Assembly: GCA_903832665.1 (NCBI GenBank) | Contig: CAILCG010000004.1 | Location: 1 to 64,000 of the forward strand | Source: an uncultured Methanomicrobiales archaeon | Lineage (GTDB): Archaea; Halobacteriota; Methanomicrobia; Methanomicrobiales; Methanospirillaceae | Direction: 5' to 3' | Length of the DNA: 64,000 nucleotides | In this document: positions 8,293 through 17,699 of the stretch, in pieces | How the letters are laid out: each line of letters opens with the position of its first letter | How positions within the stretch are numbered: position 1 is the first letter of the stretch | Notes under the pieces: generated by a model | The model's input: the letters and a program-made list of their open reading frames with translations, nothing else | What the model was told of the DNA's origin: nothing | Database searches by the model: none | Program-made: the position numbers and the translations under genes

Positions 8293-9477
8293 ATGTCAAT
8301 TCACTTCGCGGACAGGATTAAACGTGCACCGGTCTCGTTTCTCTCAGAACTGTTTTCCGTATCGAATAACCCCTCCATTATCTCGTTTGCCGGTGGACTG
8401 CCGTCATCGGCACTGATCGACACCGCAGGTATTGCACAGGCCACCCGTCAGGTTATGGAAGATGATGCCCGGAGTGCGCTCCAGTACACTACTACGGACG
8501 GGTACCTGCCCCTGAGGGAATTTATCGCAGACCGTTATCGCACCCGGCTCGGACTGCACGCAACGGCAGAAGAGATCCAGATCGTTAACGGATCCCAGCA
8601 GTGTCTTGACCAGTTTGCCAAAATTTTTCTCAATGCTGGCGACCATGTGGGAATGGAGCGGCCAGGGTACCTTGGCGCCATTGAAGCCTTTTCGCTCTAT
8701 GAACCGGTCATCGATACCGTTCCGCTGGAAGATGATGGCCTGGATCTTGGTGCATTCGAACAGTTTGTCAAAAAACCCAACGCGAAGTTCTTCTACGGCA
8801 TCCCCAATTCCTAGAATCCGTCCGGCAGGACATACTCGCAGGAGAAACGTAAGGCAATCGCTGATATTCTCCAAAAAAGTGACACCGTCTTTTATGAAGA
8901 TGACGCTTTCGGGGAACTCTTCTTTGACACAAAACAACGCATTCCGGTAACAAAGTACCTTCCTGACCAAAGCGTTATATCCGGTTCATTCTCCAAGATC
9001 ATCGCGCCCGGCATGAGGATCGGCTGGATCTTTGCACCCCCGGAGATCCTTGCCCCGTTCAATGTCGTCAAGCAGGCAGCCGACCTGCATTCCAATTTCC
9101 TCTGCCAGAAGATCCTGCACCGGTACCTGACCACGCATGATCTTGATGCCCATATTCGCCACGTTACCCATGAGTATGGCAGGAAGTGCCGGCTGATGTG
9201 CGATCTGCTCGATGACCAGTTGCCGGAACTTTCTCACACAACTCCCGAAGGGGGTATGTTCCTGATGGCAACCCTCCCGCCCGGCATCTCTTCCCGCAGG
9301 GTCTTTGATGAGGGTGTGAAGCAAAAAGTTGCCGTGCTCCCGGGCATGCCATTTTATGTAGATGGGGGTGGTGAGGATACCATACGACTGAACTTCTCGA
9401 ATCCGGATGAGGAGATGATACCGCTCGGTATCTCGCGGCTTGCCAGTGTGATAAAAGGCCTGGTTTCCGGAAATTAA
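8293..9477 (+). pseudogene. PLP aminotransferase (fold type I, LysN/AroAT-like) interrupted by an in-frame TAG
   Basis: Two open stretches in the same frame (8293-8811 and 8815-9477) are separated only by TAG at 8812-8814. Read through, they give a 394-residue class I aminotransferase of normal length. The N-terminus has SFAGGLPSSALID and LQYTTTDGYLPLREFI. The stop falls in the substrate/PLP motif: FYGIPNS-stop-NPSGRTYS, where relatives have Gln (QNPxG). The PLP lysine is in SGSFSKIIAPGMRIGW, and the C-terminal domain ends with IRLNFSNPDEEMIPLGI. A CAG-to-TAG transition explains it. Readings are a recent nonsense mutation, a sequence error, or amber read-through. The family makes or uses branched, aromatic or 2-aminoadipate-type amino acids; the substrate is unknown. 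Confidence 0.85.
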
Positions 9478-9515
9478 CTTTTTTCTCTCCTCCCGGTACT
9501 AAAAAAAATCGTATG

Positions 9516-9525
9516 CTATAAATAG
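9516..9525 (+). promoter_or_regulatory. TATA box for the PEGA gene
   Basis: CTATAAATAG lies 38 bp upstream of the GTG start at 9563, the right place for an archaeal TATA element with a short leader. It follows the A-run after the aminotransferase stop. Confidence 0.5.
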
Positions 9526-9562
9526 CGATATCTCCTGAAGCTACAGTACTGGAAGAGATAGA

Positions 9563-11170
9563 GTGAAACCACGATTCTTCATGCTACTCGTTATTCTGGT
9601 ACTGTGCACGATCTGTACGATCCCTGTATCAGCAAGTGTCGTTGTAGGGGATGTTACCTCTCCGGTAATTGATCCGACAACAATACCGACCGCAGCACCT
9701 ACTGCAATTCTGACCCTCCCTCCAACGGCCGTCCCTACGATTGTTCCTACTGCGGTTCCCACCTCGGTACCAACGTTAATGCCCACATTGACCCAGCTCA
9801 CAACGGAACCAACCATTACGATTCCGACAATGGTTACCCACGTTACTACTGAGCCTACACAAATCCCAACAACAGAAATTACCATCACGATCGAACCCAC
9901 CCTCGGCGGAGGTAAAGGATGGATTGACACGTATTGCAACATCGATGGTGCCACGGTCTATTTTGACGGTGTCCCCCAGGGTACTATTGCCGGGGGCATT
10001 CTCTCGGTAGGAGTATCTCCCACAGGTTCGCCGGTAAGGACAGTCTCCGTCTCCAAATCCGGTTACACAACCTGGTCGGCCCCGCTCTCCCATATGCCAT
10101 CGAGCGGTGAGCACGTGGAAGAATACTCTACCATAAACCCGGTTGTTACTCCAACAACGGTGCCCCCGGTCCAGAATGGTGCAATCTATGCACAGTCGAA
10201 CCCGGCAGGTGCTGCGATTTACATGAATGGGAATTATTATGGCTATTCCCCCATCACTCTCCCGAATCTGCAACCCGGAACTTATTCGATGAAAGCTACC
10301 CTGAACGGGTATACACCGAACACCCAGATTATCACCGTTTATGCAGGACAGACCGCACCATATTACCCCGTCCTTCAGCAGTCCCCACCAACGCCCCGCA
10401 GCACCGGGACCGTCTATGCGAAATCCAGCCCCAGCGGGGCAAATGTATTCGTTGACGGTACCTATAACGGCATAACCCCGATGACTCTCACCCTCTATCC
10501 GGGTAACCATAACATCGTGCTCAAGCTATCCGGCTATAATGACTGGAGTTCGACGGTGTACGTATCAGCCGGAAGCTCGCAGACGATCAATCCCGGCCTG
10601 ACGCCGGCAATATTCGGCTCTCTTTCCATTGGCTCAGCGCCCCCCGGTGCGAGCGTGTTTATGGACAGCGCCTACCAGGGAATTACCAACCCTTCGGGAG
10701 GTCTCACGCTCAATAATATCCCCTCGGGAAGTCATATCATCAAAGTTACTGCATCGGGCTACAATGACTGGATTGAGACCGTGTATGTAAAACCCAATGC
10801 CAACACGTACGTGCCCGTATATATGACCCCGATCGGTCTCAATCCTACTCCCGTTCCGGCATCCGGGGCGATTAACATTGTCTCGACGCCTTCAGGGGCG
10901 GAGATCTTTATTGATAATATATTTAGGGGATATACTCCGGCAACGATAACGGAGATCGATCCGGGTGTGCACCAAATCCTGCTCAAATACACCGGGTATA
11001 CCGATTATTCAGGCACCGCCACGGTGGTATCAGGACAGACAACCCCGCTGGCAATTGGCATGACACCTGTACCTATCCCCATGCCCAAGAGTGCAACTTC
11101 CCCGGCATTCATTGTCGGAGGAATGGTAACCATCCTGGGAATTGTCATTGGATTAAGGAGGCGAAACTAA
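9563..11170 (+). CDS. PEGA-repeat cell-surface protein
   Basis: The protein has 535 residues from GTG 9563. A signal peptide (residues 1-24, ending TIPVSA) is followed by a Thr/Pro-rich stretch (about 35-115) that probably spans the cell wall. Then come one degenerate and four clear PEGA domains, each about 70 residues, with the marks SNPAGAAIYMNG, SSPSGANVFVDG, SAPPGASVFMDS and STPSGAEIFIDN. The C-terminus is SPAF, a hydrophobic helix and LRRRN, a plan like archaeosortase-processed PGF-CTERM tails though without exact PGF. The role is probably structural or binding at the cell surface. The next gene starts 2 nt after its stop, so they form an operon. Confidence 0.85.
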   Translation: MKPRFFMLLVILVLCTICTIPVSASVVVGDVTSPVIDPTTIPTAAPTAILTLPPTAVPTIVPTAVPTSVPTLMPTLTQLTTEPTITIPTMVTHVTTEPTQIPTTEITITIEPTLGGGKGWIDTYCNIDGATVYFDGVPQGTIAGGILSVGVSPTGSPVRTVSVSKSGYTTWSAPLSHMPSSGEHVEEYSTINPVVTPTTVPPVQNGAIYAQSNPAGAAIYMNGNYYGYSPITLPNLQPGTYSMKATLNGYTPNTQIITVYAGQTAPYYPVLQQSPPTPRSTGTVYAKSSPSGANVFVDGTYNGITPMTLTLYPGNHNIVLKLSGYNDWSSTVYVSAGSSQTINPGLTPAIFGSLSIGSAPPGASVFMDSAYQGITNPSGGLTLNNIPSGSHIIKVTASGYNDWIETVYVKPNANTYVPVYMTPIGLNPTPVPASGAINIVSTPSGAEIFIDNIFRGYTPATITEIDPGVHQILLKYTGYTDYSGTATVVSGQTTPLAIGMTPVPIPMPKSATSPAFIVGGMVTILGIVIGLRRRN

Positions 11171-11172
11171 AA

Positions 11173-11850
11173 ATGACCGGTACCTGTTCAAAATCAACCA
11201 TACTCTGGGTGAGTGCGATTGTCGTGATCCTGATCATTGGATCCCTCACGGCACTTGCGTACACCATTTCCACGGATAATCTCAAGAATACCGCTCACGC
11301 GGGTTTAGAATCGACGGTCGGCGTAATGGCAACCCAGATAAACGCGAGTGATGTGGAGCTGCTCAAAGCCGGCGATGAAGGATCTCCAAGATACCTGTCG
11401 GTGGCAAAAAAACTACGCACGCTTCGCAGCATGGACGACAACATTCTCAATGCCTATATTTTAAAAGTGAACCCGGACCGGTCAGTTACCTTCCTTGTTG
11501 ATGACCTGTACCCCGAAGATCCGCAGGGTTCTGCGAAGATAAGAGAACTTTCGACATCCCCGGATACCATGGAGATCTTTGGGGCATTATCCCGCCCGAC
11601 TTCTTCCAAAGGGCCGTATACTACAAAATACGGATCGTTTATATCGGCCTATGCACCGATTGACGATTCGATGATAGATTCCAATGGCAATACGGTTGCC
11701 GTGCTCGCTATTGACATGTCGGCTATTGATTACACCGATTACATGAGCGGTAAGGGATACCTGATTCTCCTCAGCGGGTTAGTCTCGATGATCATTGCCG
11801 TTGGAGCAATTTTCTGGTTCGGACGCCGGGATGAGAAGAAGGGCGAGTAA
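11173..11850 (+). CDS. Membrane protein with an extracytoplasmic Cache-like sensor domain
   Basis: The protein has 225 residues. One N-terminal transmembrane helix (ILWVSAIVVILIIGSLTALAYTI cut short here) and one C-terminal helix (about 190-212) flank an external domain of about 155 residues. That domain resembles the sensor part of bacterial and archaeal chemoreceptors and kinases (LESTVGVMATQI, then YILKVNPDRSVTFLVDD and FISAYAPIDDS). The cytoplasmic tail is only GRRDEKKGE, so no kinase or HAMP output is attached. It is translationally coupled to the PEGA protein, so the two may act together at the envelope. Confidence 0.7.
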   Translation: MTGTCSKSTILWVSAIVVILIIGSLTALAYTISTDNLKNTAHAGLESTVGVMATQINASDVELLKAGDEGSPRYLSVAKKLRTLRSMDDNILNAYILKVNPDRSVTFLVDDLYPEDPQGSAKIRELSTSPDTMEIFGALSRPTSSKGPYTTKYGSFISAYAPIDDSMIDSNGNTVAVLAIDMSAIDYTDYMSGKGYLILLSGLVSMIIAVGAIFWFGRRDEKKGE

Positions 11851-11917
11851 CAACTGCCCGTAAACGCGGGGCTCATCACCCGCAACTTCTATTTTCTCAT
11901 CATTCCAACCCTAAACT

Positions 11918-12571
11918 ATGTCATCACCAGTGCGCGCCGTACTGCTGGCTTGTGTACTTATTGCAGCATTTCTTCTTGCTGCGGGATGCACCCAGCAATC
12001 GGCATCACCCGTCAAAACTGTAACTCCCGCTGGGAATGTACCGGCAGCGATAACAGCGGAGGTATCCATCCCCGCCGCACCTGCAAGTGGCGCGGCGGCC
12101 TCTATGGATTCCTGGAAACGCGTAAGGCTGTCAACCTCGATGGGAGATATCGTCATCGCGCTCGATCCTGCGATGCCCATAACCACGGGCAATTTCGAGA
12201 CCCTCGTGAATAAGGGATATTACAACAACGTGATCTTCCACCGCGTCATACTCGGGTTCATGCTCCAGGGTGGCGATCCAACCGGTACCGGCCGCGGTGG
12301 CCCGGGTTACATGATTAAAGATGAGTTTGGACCTGCCAACCAGAACAACCGTGGCACCGTCTCTATGGCAAATGCCGGCCCCAACACCGGCGGTTCCCAG
12401 TTCTTCATCAACCTGGTCAACAACAATTACCTGGATACCAAGCACCCGGTCTTTGGGAAAGTGGTGGAAGGTATGGATGTTGTCGACAAGATCGCCAAAG
12501 TGCCGACTTCCGGCGGACAGGAAAACCGTCCGATCCAGAACGTGACTATCGTAAAAGCGGTCATGATTTAA
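11918..12571 (+). CDS. Cyclophilin-type peptidyl-prolyl isomerase, lipoprotein form
   Basis: The protein has 217 residues. An N-terminal leader ends in the lipobox LAAGC (Cys about 27), followed by a linker and a single cyclophilin domain from about residue 68. Active-site and signature residues are visible: FHRVILGFMLQGGD, MANAGPNTGGSQFFI and HPVFGKVVEGMDVVD. It is expected to catalyse prolyl cis-trans isomerisation outside the membrane. It is about 65 bp from, and closely similar to, the leaderless cyclophilin that follows. Confidence 0.93.
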   Translation: MSSPVRAVLLACVLIAAFLLAAGCTQQSASPVKTVTPAGNVPAAITAEVSIPAAPASGAAASMDSWKRVRLSTSMGDIVIALDPAMPITTGNFETLVNKGYYNNVIFHRVILGFMLQGGDPTGTGRGGPGYMIKDEFGPANQNNRGTVSMANAGPNTGGSQFFINLVNNNYLDTKHPVFGKVVEGMDVVDKIAKVPTSGGQENRPIQNVTIVKAVMI

Positions 12572-12650
12572 TCTCTTTTTTTCCTGCCCGCACAGTGCGG
12601 ACATTCGCAACACAGAAGAATCACCGGATCCAATACTATTGCAGCATACC

Positions 12651-13118
12651 ATGACAGCACCAGCAGGAAATTCCGTGCGGCTCGAGACGAACATGGGGAA
12701 CATCACCATTGCGCTCGATCCCGCTATGCCCGTTACTGCGGGCAACTTTGAAACGCTTGTGAAAAAAGGCTTCTATGATGGCATTATCTTCCACCGGGTT
12801 ATCGACGGGTTCATGCTGCAGGCCGGTTGCCCGCAGGGGAACGGTATGGGCGGACCCGGTTACGCGATCAAGGATGAGTTCGGGCCAGCCAACCGGAACA
12901 ACCGCGGCACCATCTCGATGGCAAATGCCGGCCCCAACACTGGCGGTTCCCAGTTCTTCATCAACCTTGTCAACAACAACTTCCTTGACGACAAACACCC
13001 GGTCTTCGGGAAGGTTGTCGAAGGCATGGATGTTGTCGATAAGATTGGCAAGACCACGACCCTTCGCGGCGATCGTCCGGCCAAAGACGTGACGATTATC
13101 CATGCGGTCATGGTCTGA
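12651..13118 (+). CDS. Cyclophilin-type peptidyl-prolyl isomerase, cytoplasmic form
   Basis: The 155-residue protein is a minimal single-domain cyclophilin. ATG 12651 is preferred over an in-frame TTG 12 bases upstream. Motifs FHRVIDGFMLQAG, MANAGPNTGGSQFFI and HPVFGKVVEGMDVVDKI are nearly identical to those of the preceding lipoprotein cyclophilin. A tandem duplication followed by gain or loss of the export signal is the simplest history. Confidence 0.93.
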   Translation: MTAPAGNSVRLETNMGNITIALDPAMPVTAGNFETLVKKGFYDGIIFHRVIDGFMLQAGCPQGNGMGGPGYAIKDEFGPANRNNRGTISMANAGPNTGGSQFFINLVNNNFLDDKHPVFGKVVEGMDVVDKIGKTTTLRGDRPAKDVTIIHAVMV

Positions 13119-13247
13119 AATTACCCTTTTTCTTTTCGTAAAACGCGGGAAATTTGACCGTTTTTCCATAATTATCGATACTTCGGTCAATTTTTTTGTT
13201 CCTTTCAAAAGGAATCCTTTTTAAAAAAATCCGCCTAACCAGAACAC

Positions 13248-13526
13248 ATGAGTCCTGCCCCTCCTGACGAACTCGAAATTATCGGGTTTCAGTCAATGCT
13301 GATTCCGACAATCGCAATTATTGGAGAGATACTGGTTAACAGTTACATCATCTGGTTCCTTCTTATCAGCATCCCGTCAGGGTGTGCACGCCTGGCCGCT
13401 GAAAGTTCCGGGCAGCAGACCTGTGGGATAGAGGCCGGGGCGTATATTATTGCGGGGATCAGCGCGCTCCTGATTCTGTTTGGGGTCTATTATCTTGCAA
13501 ACTGGAATTTTAGGCAGAAAAAGTAA
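13248..13526 (+). CDS. Small membrane protein with two transmembrane helices
   Basis: The 92-residue protein has hydrophobic helices at about 18-42 and 65-85. They are joined by a short loop with two cysteines (SGCARLAAESSGQQTC). The tail NWNFRQKK is positive, suggesting both ends may be cytoplasmic. A TTTTTAAAAAAA tract about 20-30 bp upstream could serve as TATA element. I recognise no family. Confidence 0.55.
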   Translation: MSPAPPDELEIIGFQSMLIPTIAIIGEILVNSYIIWFLLISIPSGCARLAAESSGQQTCGIEAGAYIIAGISALLILFGVYYLANWNFRQKK

Positions 13527-13721
13527 GATTATCCACACATTGATGGGAGATGAAAGGTTGTGGAATACGCTGAGATGCCCGGTTTCCTAATTTCGCTCAT
13601 CAGAGTGCGATTTTTTTTAATCAAAGATCGCTTTGAAAAAAACATCCGGGTCTGCCTAGAAATTTTCAATTAAAGTCTGGTTGAAAAATAAAAATCAAAG
13701 TGTGATTCAAAATCTAAAATA

Positions 13722-13861
13722 AAAGTCTGGTTGTTCCGGATCAACTTTTCAATCGCGATCATGATCTCGGTGAAAATTTTTCACACAAAGTCCGGTTGTA
13801 AAATCACAATCAAAGTCTGCCCGGAAATTTCAAACCACGTTCCTGTTGAGAATTTCAGGAT
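13722..13861. repeat. Higher-order repeat, copy A (140 bp)
   Basis: A 65-bp block followed by three 25-bp units. The same 140-bp arrangement recurs 288 bp to the right, and the 65-bp blocks agree at about 49 of 65 positions. The block contains the palindrome GATCATGATC. Confidence 0.75.
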
Positions 13862-14009
13862 TTGATAGAAATTGCTGAAGATGTTCACGTCAGAGGGTGC
13901 CGCCCCAAGGCTGTCAGCAAATCCATTTTATATCAGGGTCCGGTTGAAAAATTGAGATCAAAGTCTGCTCAAGAATTTTAAATCGCGATCCGGTTGAGAA
14001 TTTCAAATT

Positions 14010-14149
14010 AAGGTTTGATTCTTTTGGATCCGTTTTTCAATGGTGATCACGATCGCGGTGAAAAATTATCAAACAAAGTCTGGTTGTGAAATTATCACCA
14101 AAGTCTGCCCGGAAATTTCAAACCACGTTCCGGTTGAAAATTTCAAATC
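14010..14149. repeat. Higher-order repeat, copy B (140 bp)
   Basis: Second copy of the 65-bp block plus three 25-bp units. The palindrome seen in copy A is here GATCACGATC. The exact 65 + 3x25 layout in both copies shows segmental duplication within the array. Confidence 0.75.
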
Positions 14150-14262
14150 AGGATTTGATTTATTTTTTTCAGGCAGGCTCTGATGTAAAACATGCTCATC
14201 TGTACCTCGTGGTGTGTGTGCTAGTTGGAAGGATGGTGTCGCAGTACAGAAAAAAGAAATGA

Positions 14263-14779
14263 TCAGGTAACTTTTCGCACGTTCGGGCGCGGTGCCAGGG
14301 TCCCGGCAAACTGGAGCAGGGTATCCATACACTGCCGCTTATCCTTTGCAGACACCTTCCGGACTTCAGAGGGATTGAACAGGCTGGTAAAGGCATCCGG
14401 GTTTGCGCCATCACTGTCCACACTTATTCAGGAATACCATGAAGGGCACCTTTGCGCTATGCAGGGAATCGGAGAGATGGCGGGTGAATTGGTCCAGGGG
14501 GCTGGTTACATCCACAAGCAGGATCGCCCCGTCCATACCTTTCGCTATGATCTCCCGGGCAAAATCGAACCGCTCCTGCCCCGGGGTTCCGTAGATATGG
14601 ATACGGCAGCAATTATTCTGAACCCGTCCAAAATCGAGTGCAACCGTTGTTGTGCCTCCGGCACAATTTGCCTCAATATGTTTTGATTCGGGATCCAGCG
14701 TTTTTATCAGGGTGGATTTCCCCGCCCCAAAAGCTCCGAATATGACAATTTTCAGTTTCGTCTCATCTGCCATTGTCAT
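14263..14779 (-). pseudogene. Small Ras/Arf-like GTPase, frameshifted at its NKxD motif
   Basis: The upstream frame gives the P-loop GAFGAGKST, a conserved switch I threonine region (CAGGTTTVALDFG), the G3 motif YGTPGQERF and VPFMVFLNK, then runs into a stop after CGQ. The adjacent frame continues at once with VDSDGANPDAFTSLFNPSEV and ends ...APRPNVRKVT with TGA at 14263-14265. One extra base at about 14422 separates NK from VD of the guanine-specificity motif NKxD. The span from ATG 14779 is 517 nt, 172 codons plus one. If real, the protein ends after the beta-alpha core and cannot select guanine. The family (COG2229-like) often acts with roadblock proteins, none of which is nearby. Confidence 0.85.
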
Positions 14780-14883
14780 TTGAATGGGAGGGATAGCATG
14801 TTTACTAATTCGGTTGAATTGATAAGGAAAATTCTGACAAAAAAGCAAAAAAAAATAAGGACTTAGGGTAAAATGGGAAAATA

Positions 14884-17079
14884 TTATGCCGACAGGTAAT
14901 CTGCCGGGGTTGGCATCTGCTCTTTCAAGCCCTTGCGCTTGCGGATTGCCACTACAACTTCCTTGACCATGTTATTGGGCACGAGTTCGAATCCTGCAAA
15001 CTCCGTGTTCCACATGGCCCGACCCTCGGTTGCAGAGCGGATATCACCTGCAAATCCAAAGAGCTCGGCAACCGGTGCCTTACCAACGACAGTGATCGTG
15101 TCACCCTCGCTCTGCATGTCAAAGACCTGACCGCGCCGTCCCTGGATCTGGGAGGTTGCTGCACCCATCTGGTCCATTGGGACGGTGATCTGGATCCTCT
15201 GGACGGGTTCAAGGAGTGAATCTCCGGCGATTAACATGCCTGCCTTGATTGCACTGCGCACGGCCGGGATAACCTGTGCCGGGCCACGGTGGATGGCATC
15301 TTCGTGCAGCTTGACATCGACGAGTGTCATCTTGAGATTCTGAACCGGTTCATCTGCAAGGGGTCCACCGGCAAGTGCCTCGTGGATACCTTCAATGATC
15401 AGTTCCATGGTCTCATTGAGGTACTGGACACCCTTGGTCCGGTCAATGAGCATGTTGGTGGCCATGATGTCCTTGATGCTCTTGGCATCGTCCTTTTCCA
15501 TGCCCGCTTTCATGAGGATGTCACGGCGCTCGAGCATAGGCTGGTTCATCGAAACTTCGCCTTTCTTGATCAGGTTAACGATCTCGTCAGGCAGAATTTC
15601 GAGGTCGAAATAGAACCGGTTGTGGCGGTTCGGGGACTTCCCTTCGACGGCCTCAATCTTCTGGGTTACGGTCTCACGGTAAACCACGATTGGCTCGGAG
15701 GTGATGATCTCGACACCCTTGTCGCGCTTGATACGACCGGTGACGATCTCAAGGTGCAGTTCGCCCATACCTGATATAAGGTGTTCGCCAGTCTCTTCGT
15801 TGATGGTGATGATCAGCGTCGGGTCTTCCTTTGCAACCTGACGGAGCACTTCAACGAGCTTGGGCAGATCCTTCATGTTCTTAGCCTCGACGGCAACGGT
15901 CATGACGGGTTCAGAGTAGTGCTTGAGTGACTCGAAGGGGGTGATTTCAAGGAGCGAGGTAACGGTCGAGCCGACCATTGCATCTCTCAGGCCAGTAACT
16001 GCAGCGATATTTCCGCCGACAATCTCATCCACCTCAACACGCTTCGGGCCCATGAAGATACCAACCTGCTGGAGCCGGTTCTCTTTCATTGCCGAGCCCA
16101 TGACATAGAGGCTGTCGCCTCGCTTGATGCGTCCCGAGAAGAGACGTCCGGTTGCGACTTCCCCTGCATGGGGATCGAATGAGATGTCGGTAACCATCAG
16201 GGAAACCGGACCGTTCGGGTCGCAGGTGATCATGGCCTTGCCTTCCTTTGACTCCTTGTCACCATGCCAGATGACCGGGATACGGCGCTTCTGTGCGTCG
16301 ATTGGGTTGGGGAGATGGTTTACTACCATGTCGAGAAGAACATCGGAAAGCGGGCTGTTCTTTGCCAGGTACTTCATGTCGCCTGCACGGCATTTGTTGA
16401 ACACATCTTTGAATGAGACGCCACTCTTCTTCATGTACGGAATGGAGACTGCCCAGTTGTAGAGTGCTGACCCGAAGGCAACAGTACCCTGTCCTGCATC
16501 AAGTTTCCAGCCATTGTTATAGGCTTCCTCGTTCATACCCTTGATCAGCTTGTTGACCTTGTCGATCACTTTACCGAGCCGGATCTGCATCTCCATCTCG
16601 TCGACCTTAATCTCGTTAACGAGACGGTCGACTTTGTTGATGAAGAGAACGGGACGGACTCCCTCCTTGAGGGCCTGCCGGAGCACGGTCTCGGTCTGGG
16701 GCATGGTGCCCTCAACTGCGTCCACGAGGACAACCGCTCCGTCGACCGCACGCATCGCACGGGTGACGTCGCCACCGAAGTCAACGTGACCGGGCGTATC
16801 AATCATGTTGATCAGGAAATCCTGACCTTCGTACTCATGCACCATTGAGACGTTGGATGCGTCAATAGTGATACCACGGGCCTGCTCTTCTGGATCTGAG
16901 TCCATGAAGAGCTGCTTTCCCGCAAGCTCCTCAGAGATGATGCCTGCACCTGAAAGCAGGTTGTCAGAAAGAGTCGTCTTGCCGTGGTCAATGTGTGCCA
17001 CAATACCGATGTTCCGAATATGCTTCGGTTCCTTCATGAGCTCAGTTACGCGCTCGACTGATTTTTTGCCGCGGACCAT
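14884..17079 (-). CDS. fusA: Elongation factor 2 (aEF-2)
   Basis: The 731-residue translocase is full length. G-domain motifs are AHIDHGKTT, the G3 motif DTPGHVD and NKVD. The diphthamide-bearing histidine lies in [10 protein letters not shown] near residue 600. It drives GTP-dependent ribosome translocation. It is the third gene of an S12-S7-EF-2 operon. The EF-1-alpha and S10 genes that often follow in archaea are absent here; a broken GTPase gene lies downstream instead. Confidence 0.98.
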   Translation of the reverse strand: MVRGKKSVERVTELMKEPKHIRNIGIVAHIDHGKTTLSDNLLSGAGIISEELAGKQLFMDSDPEEQARGITIDASNVSMVHEYEGQDFLINMIDTPGHVDFGGDVTRAMRAVDGAVVLVDAVEGTMPQTETVLRQALKEGVRPVLFINKVDRLVNEIKVDEMEMQIRLGKVIDKVNKLIKGMNEEAYNNGWKLDAGQGTVAFGSALYNWAVSIPYMKKSGVSFKDVFNKCRAGDMKYLAKNSPLSDVLLDMVVNHLPNPIDAQKRRIPVIWHGDKESKEGKAMITCDPNGPVSLMVTDISFDPHAGEVATGRLFSGRIKRGDSLYVMGSAMKENRLQQVGIFMGPKRVEVDEIVGGNIAAVTGLRDAMVGSTVTSLLEITPFESLKHYSEPVMTVAVEAKNMKDLPKLVEVLRQVAKEDPTLIITINEETGEHLISGMGELHLEIVTGRIKRDKGVEIITSEPIVVYRETVTQKIEAVEGKSPNRHNRFYFDLEILPDEIVNLIKKGEVSMNQPMLERRDILMKAGMEKDDAKSIKDIMATNMLIDRTKGVQYLNETMELIIEGIHEALAGGPLADEPVQNLKMTLVDVKLHEDAIHRGPAQVIPAVRSAIKAGMLIAGDSLLEPVQRIQITVPMDQMGAATSQIQGRRGQVFDMQSEGDTITVVGKAPVAELFGFAGDIRSATEGRAMWNTEFAGFELVPNNMVKEVVVAIRKRKGLKEQMPTPADYLSA

Positions 17080-17103
17080 GAAAATTACCTCAAAAAAAGA
17101 TGT

Positions 17104-17694
17104 TTAACGGGCGGATTTTGCAATGCGCTCGCGTTCTTCCTTTTTCCCTACCGAGTAACACTTCATGTCGCCCTTTGAGGCGGCGATGAGTTCATCGGCG
17201 AGAACTGCACTTGCACTCTTCTTGCTCGTGCTGGATCCTTTCAGGGTTGCTTCTGCAAGGAAACCAATGGCAGTATCGACACGGCGCATGGGGGCAGTGT
17301 CAACCGACTTCGGGACGTTGATACCACCGTATTTCAGACGGACGGTCTCTTCCCGGGGGCCGGCGTTGGCGATTGCCTCAACCAGAACTTCGACGGGGTT
17401 GCGCTTGGTCTTCTTGTTGATGATCTCAAACGCATCCCGCACGATCCGGATTGCCAGTTGCTTCTTTCCGGTATTATTCTCGGTCTGCATGAGGCGGTTG
17501 ATAAGCCGCTCGACAATCATCATGTTGCTCTTGCCAAATTCCTGGCGGGAGAACTTGCCGCAGGAGTGGGGGATGATCTGGGCGGTGAGAGTCACATATC
17601 GTATAAGGCTGGGGTCGGTAACTTTGACTTCGACAACGTCCCATTTGTTGAACAGCAGTTTCTGTCCTGCGCTCTTAGCTTCGGTTTCTGTCAT
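17104..17694 (-). CDS. rps7: 30S ribosomal protein S7
   Basis: The 196-residue protein is typical archaeal S7: MTETEAKSAGQKLLFNKWDV, later GKKQLAIRIVRDAFEIINKKTKRNPVEVLVEA cut here, GPREETVRLKYGG and the tail ERIAKSAR. It binds 16S rRNA and nucleates the 30S head. ATG 17694 with GGTGA upstream is preferred; a GTG at 17703 overlapping the S12 stop is the alternative. It is coupled to rps12. Confidence 0.97.
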   Translation of the reverse strand: MTETEAKSAGQKLLFNKWDVVEVKVTDPSLIRYVTLTAQIIPHSCGKFSRQEFGKSNMMIVERLINRLMQTENNTGKKQLAIRIVRDAFEIINKKTKRNPVEVLVEAIANAGPREETVRLKYGGINVPKSVDTAPMRRVDTAIGFLAEATLKGSSTSKKSASAVLADELIAASKGDMKCYSVGKKEERERIAKSAR

Positions 17695-17699
17695 CTCAA

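Larger units (their letters stand above)
13622..14174. repeat. Satellite array in a 25-bp register
   Basis: About fourteen degenerate 25-bp units run through this gene-free region. The consensus begins AAAGTCYGGTTGAAAA and ends in an A/T-rich AAATC. Unit starts hold a strict 25-bp phase at 13622, 13647, 13672, 13697, 13722, then 13787, 13812, 13837, and again at 13935, 13960, 13985, 14010, then 14075, 14100, 14125, 14150. The units starting at 13812 and 14100 are identical. Spacers are not unique sequence, so this is not a CRISPR array. No coding potential was seen between 13527 and 14262. Confidence 0.85.

Noticed and set aside
8812-8814. Pyrrolysine-coding TAG
   Set aside because: The position is a conserved Gln in the family, the protein is not a methylamine methyltransferase, and no pyl gene is in the window. 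Kept only as a nonsense or suppression case.
13622-14174. CRISPR array
   Set aside because: Repeats are degenerate, contiguous and in a 25-bp register; there are no unique spacers of constant length and no cas genes.
15289-15774. 161-codon plus-strand frame inside the EF-2 gene
   Set aside because: Shadow of fusA, whose motifs are complete on the other strand.
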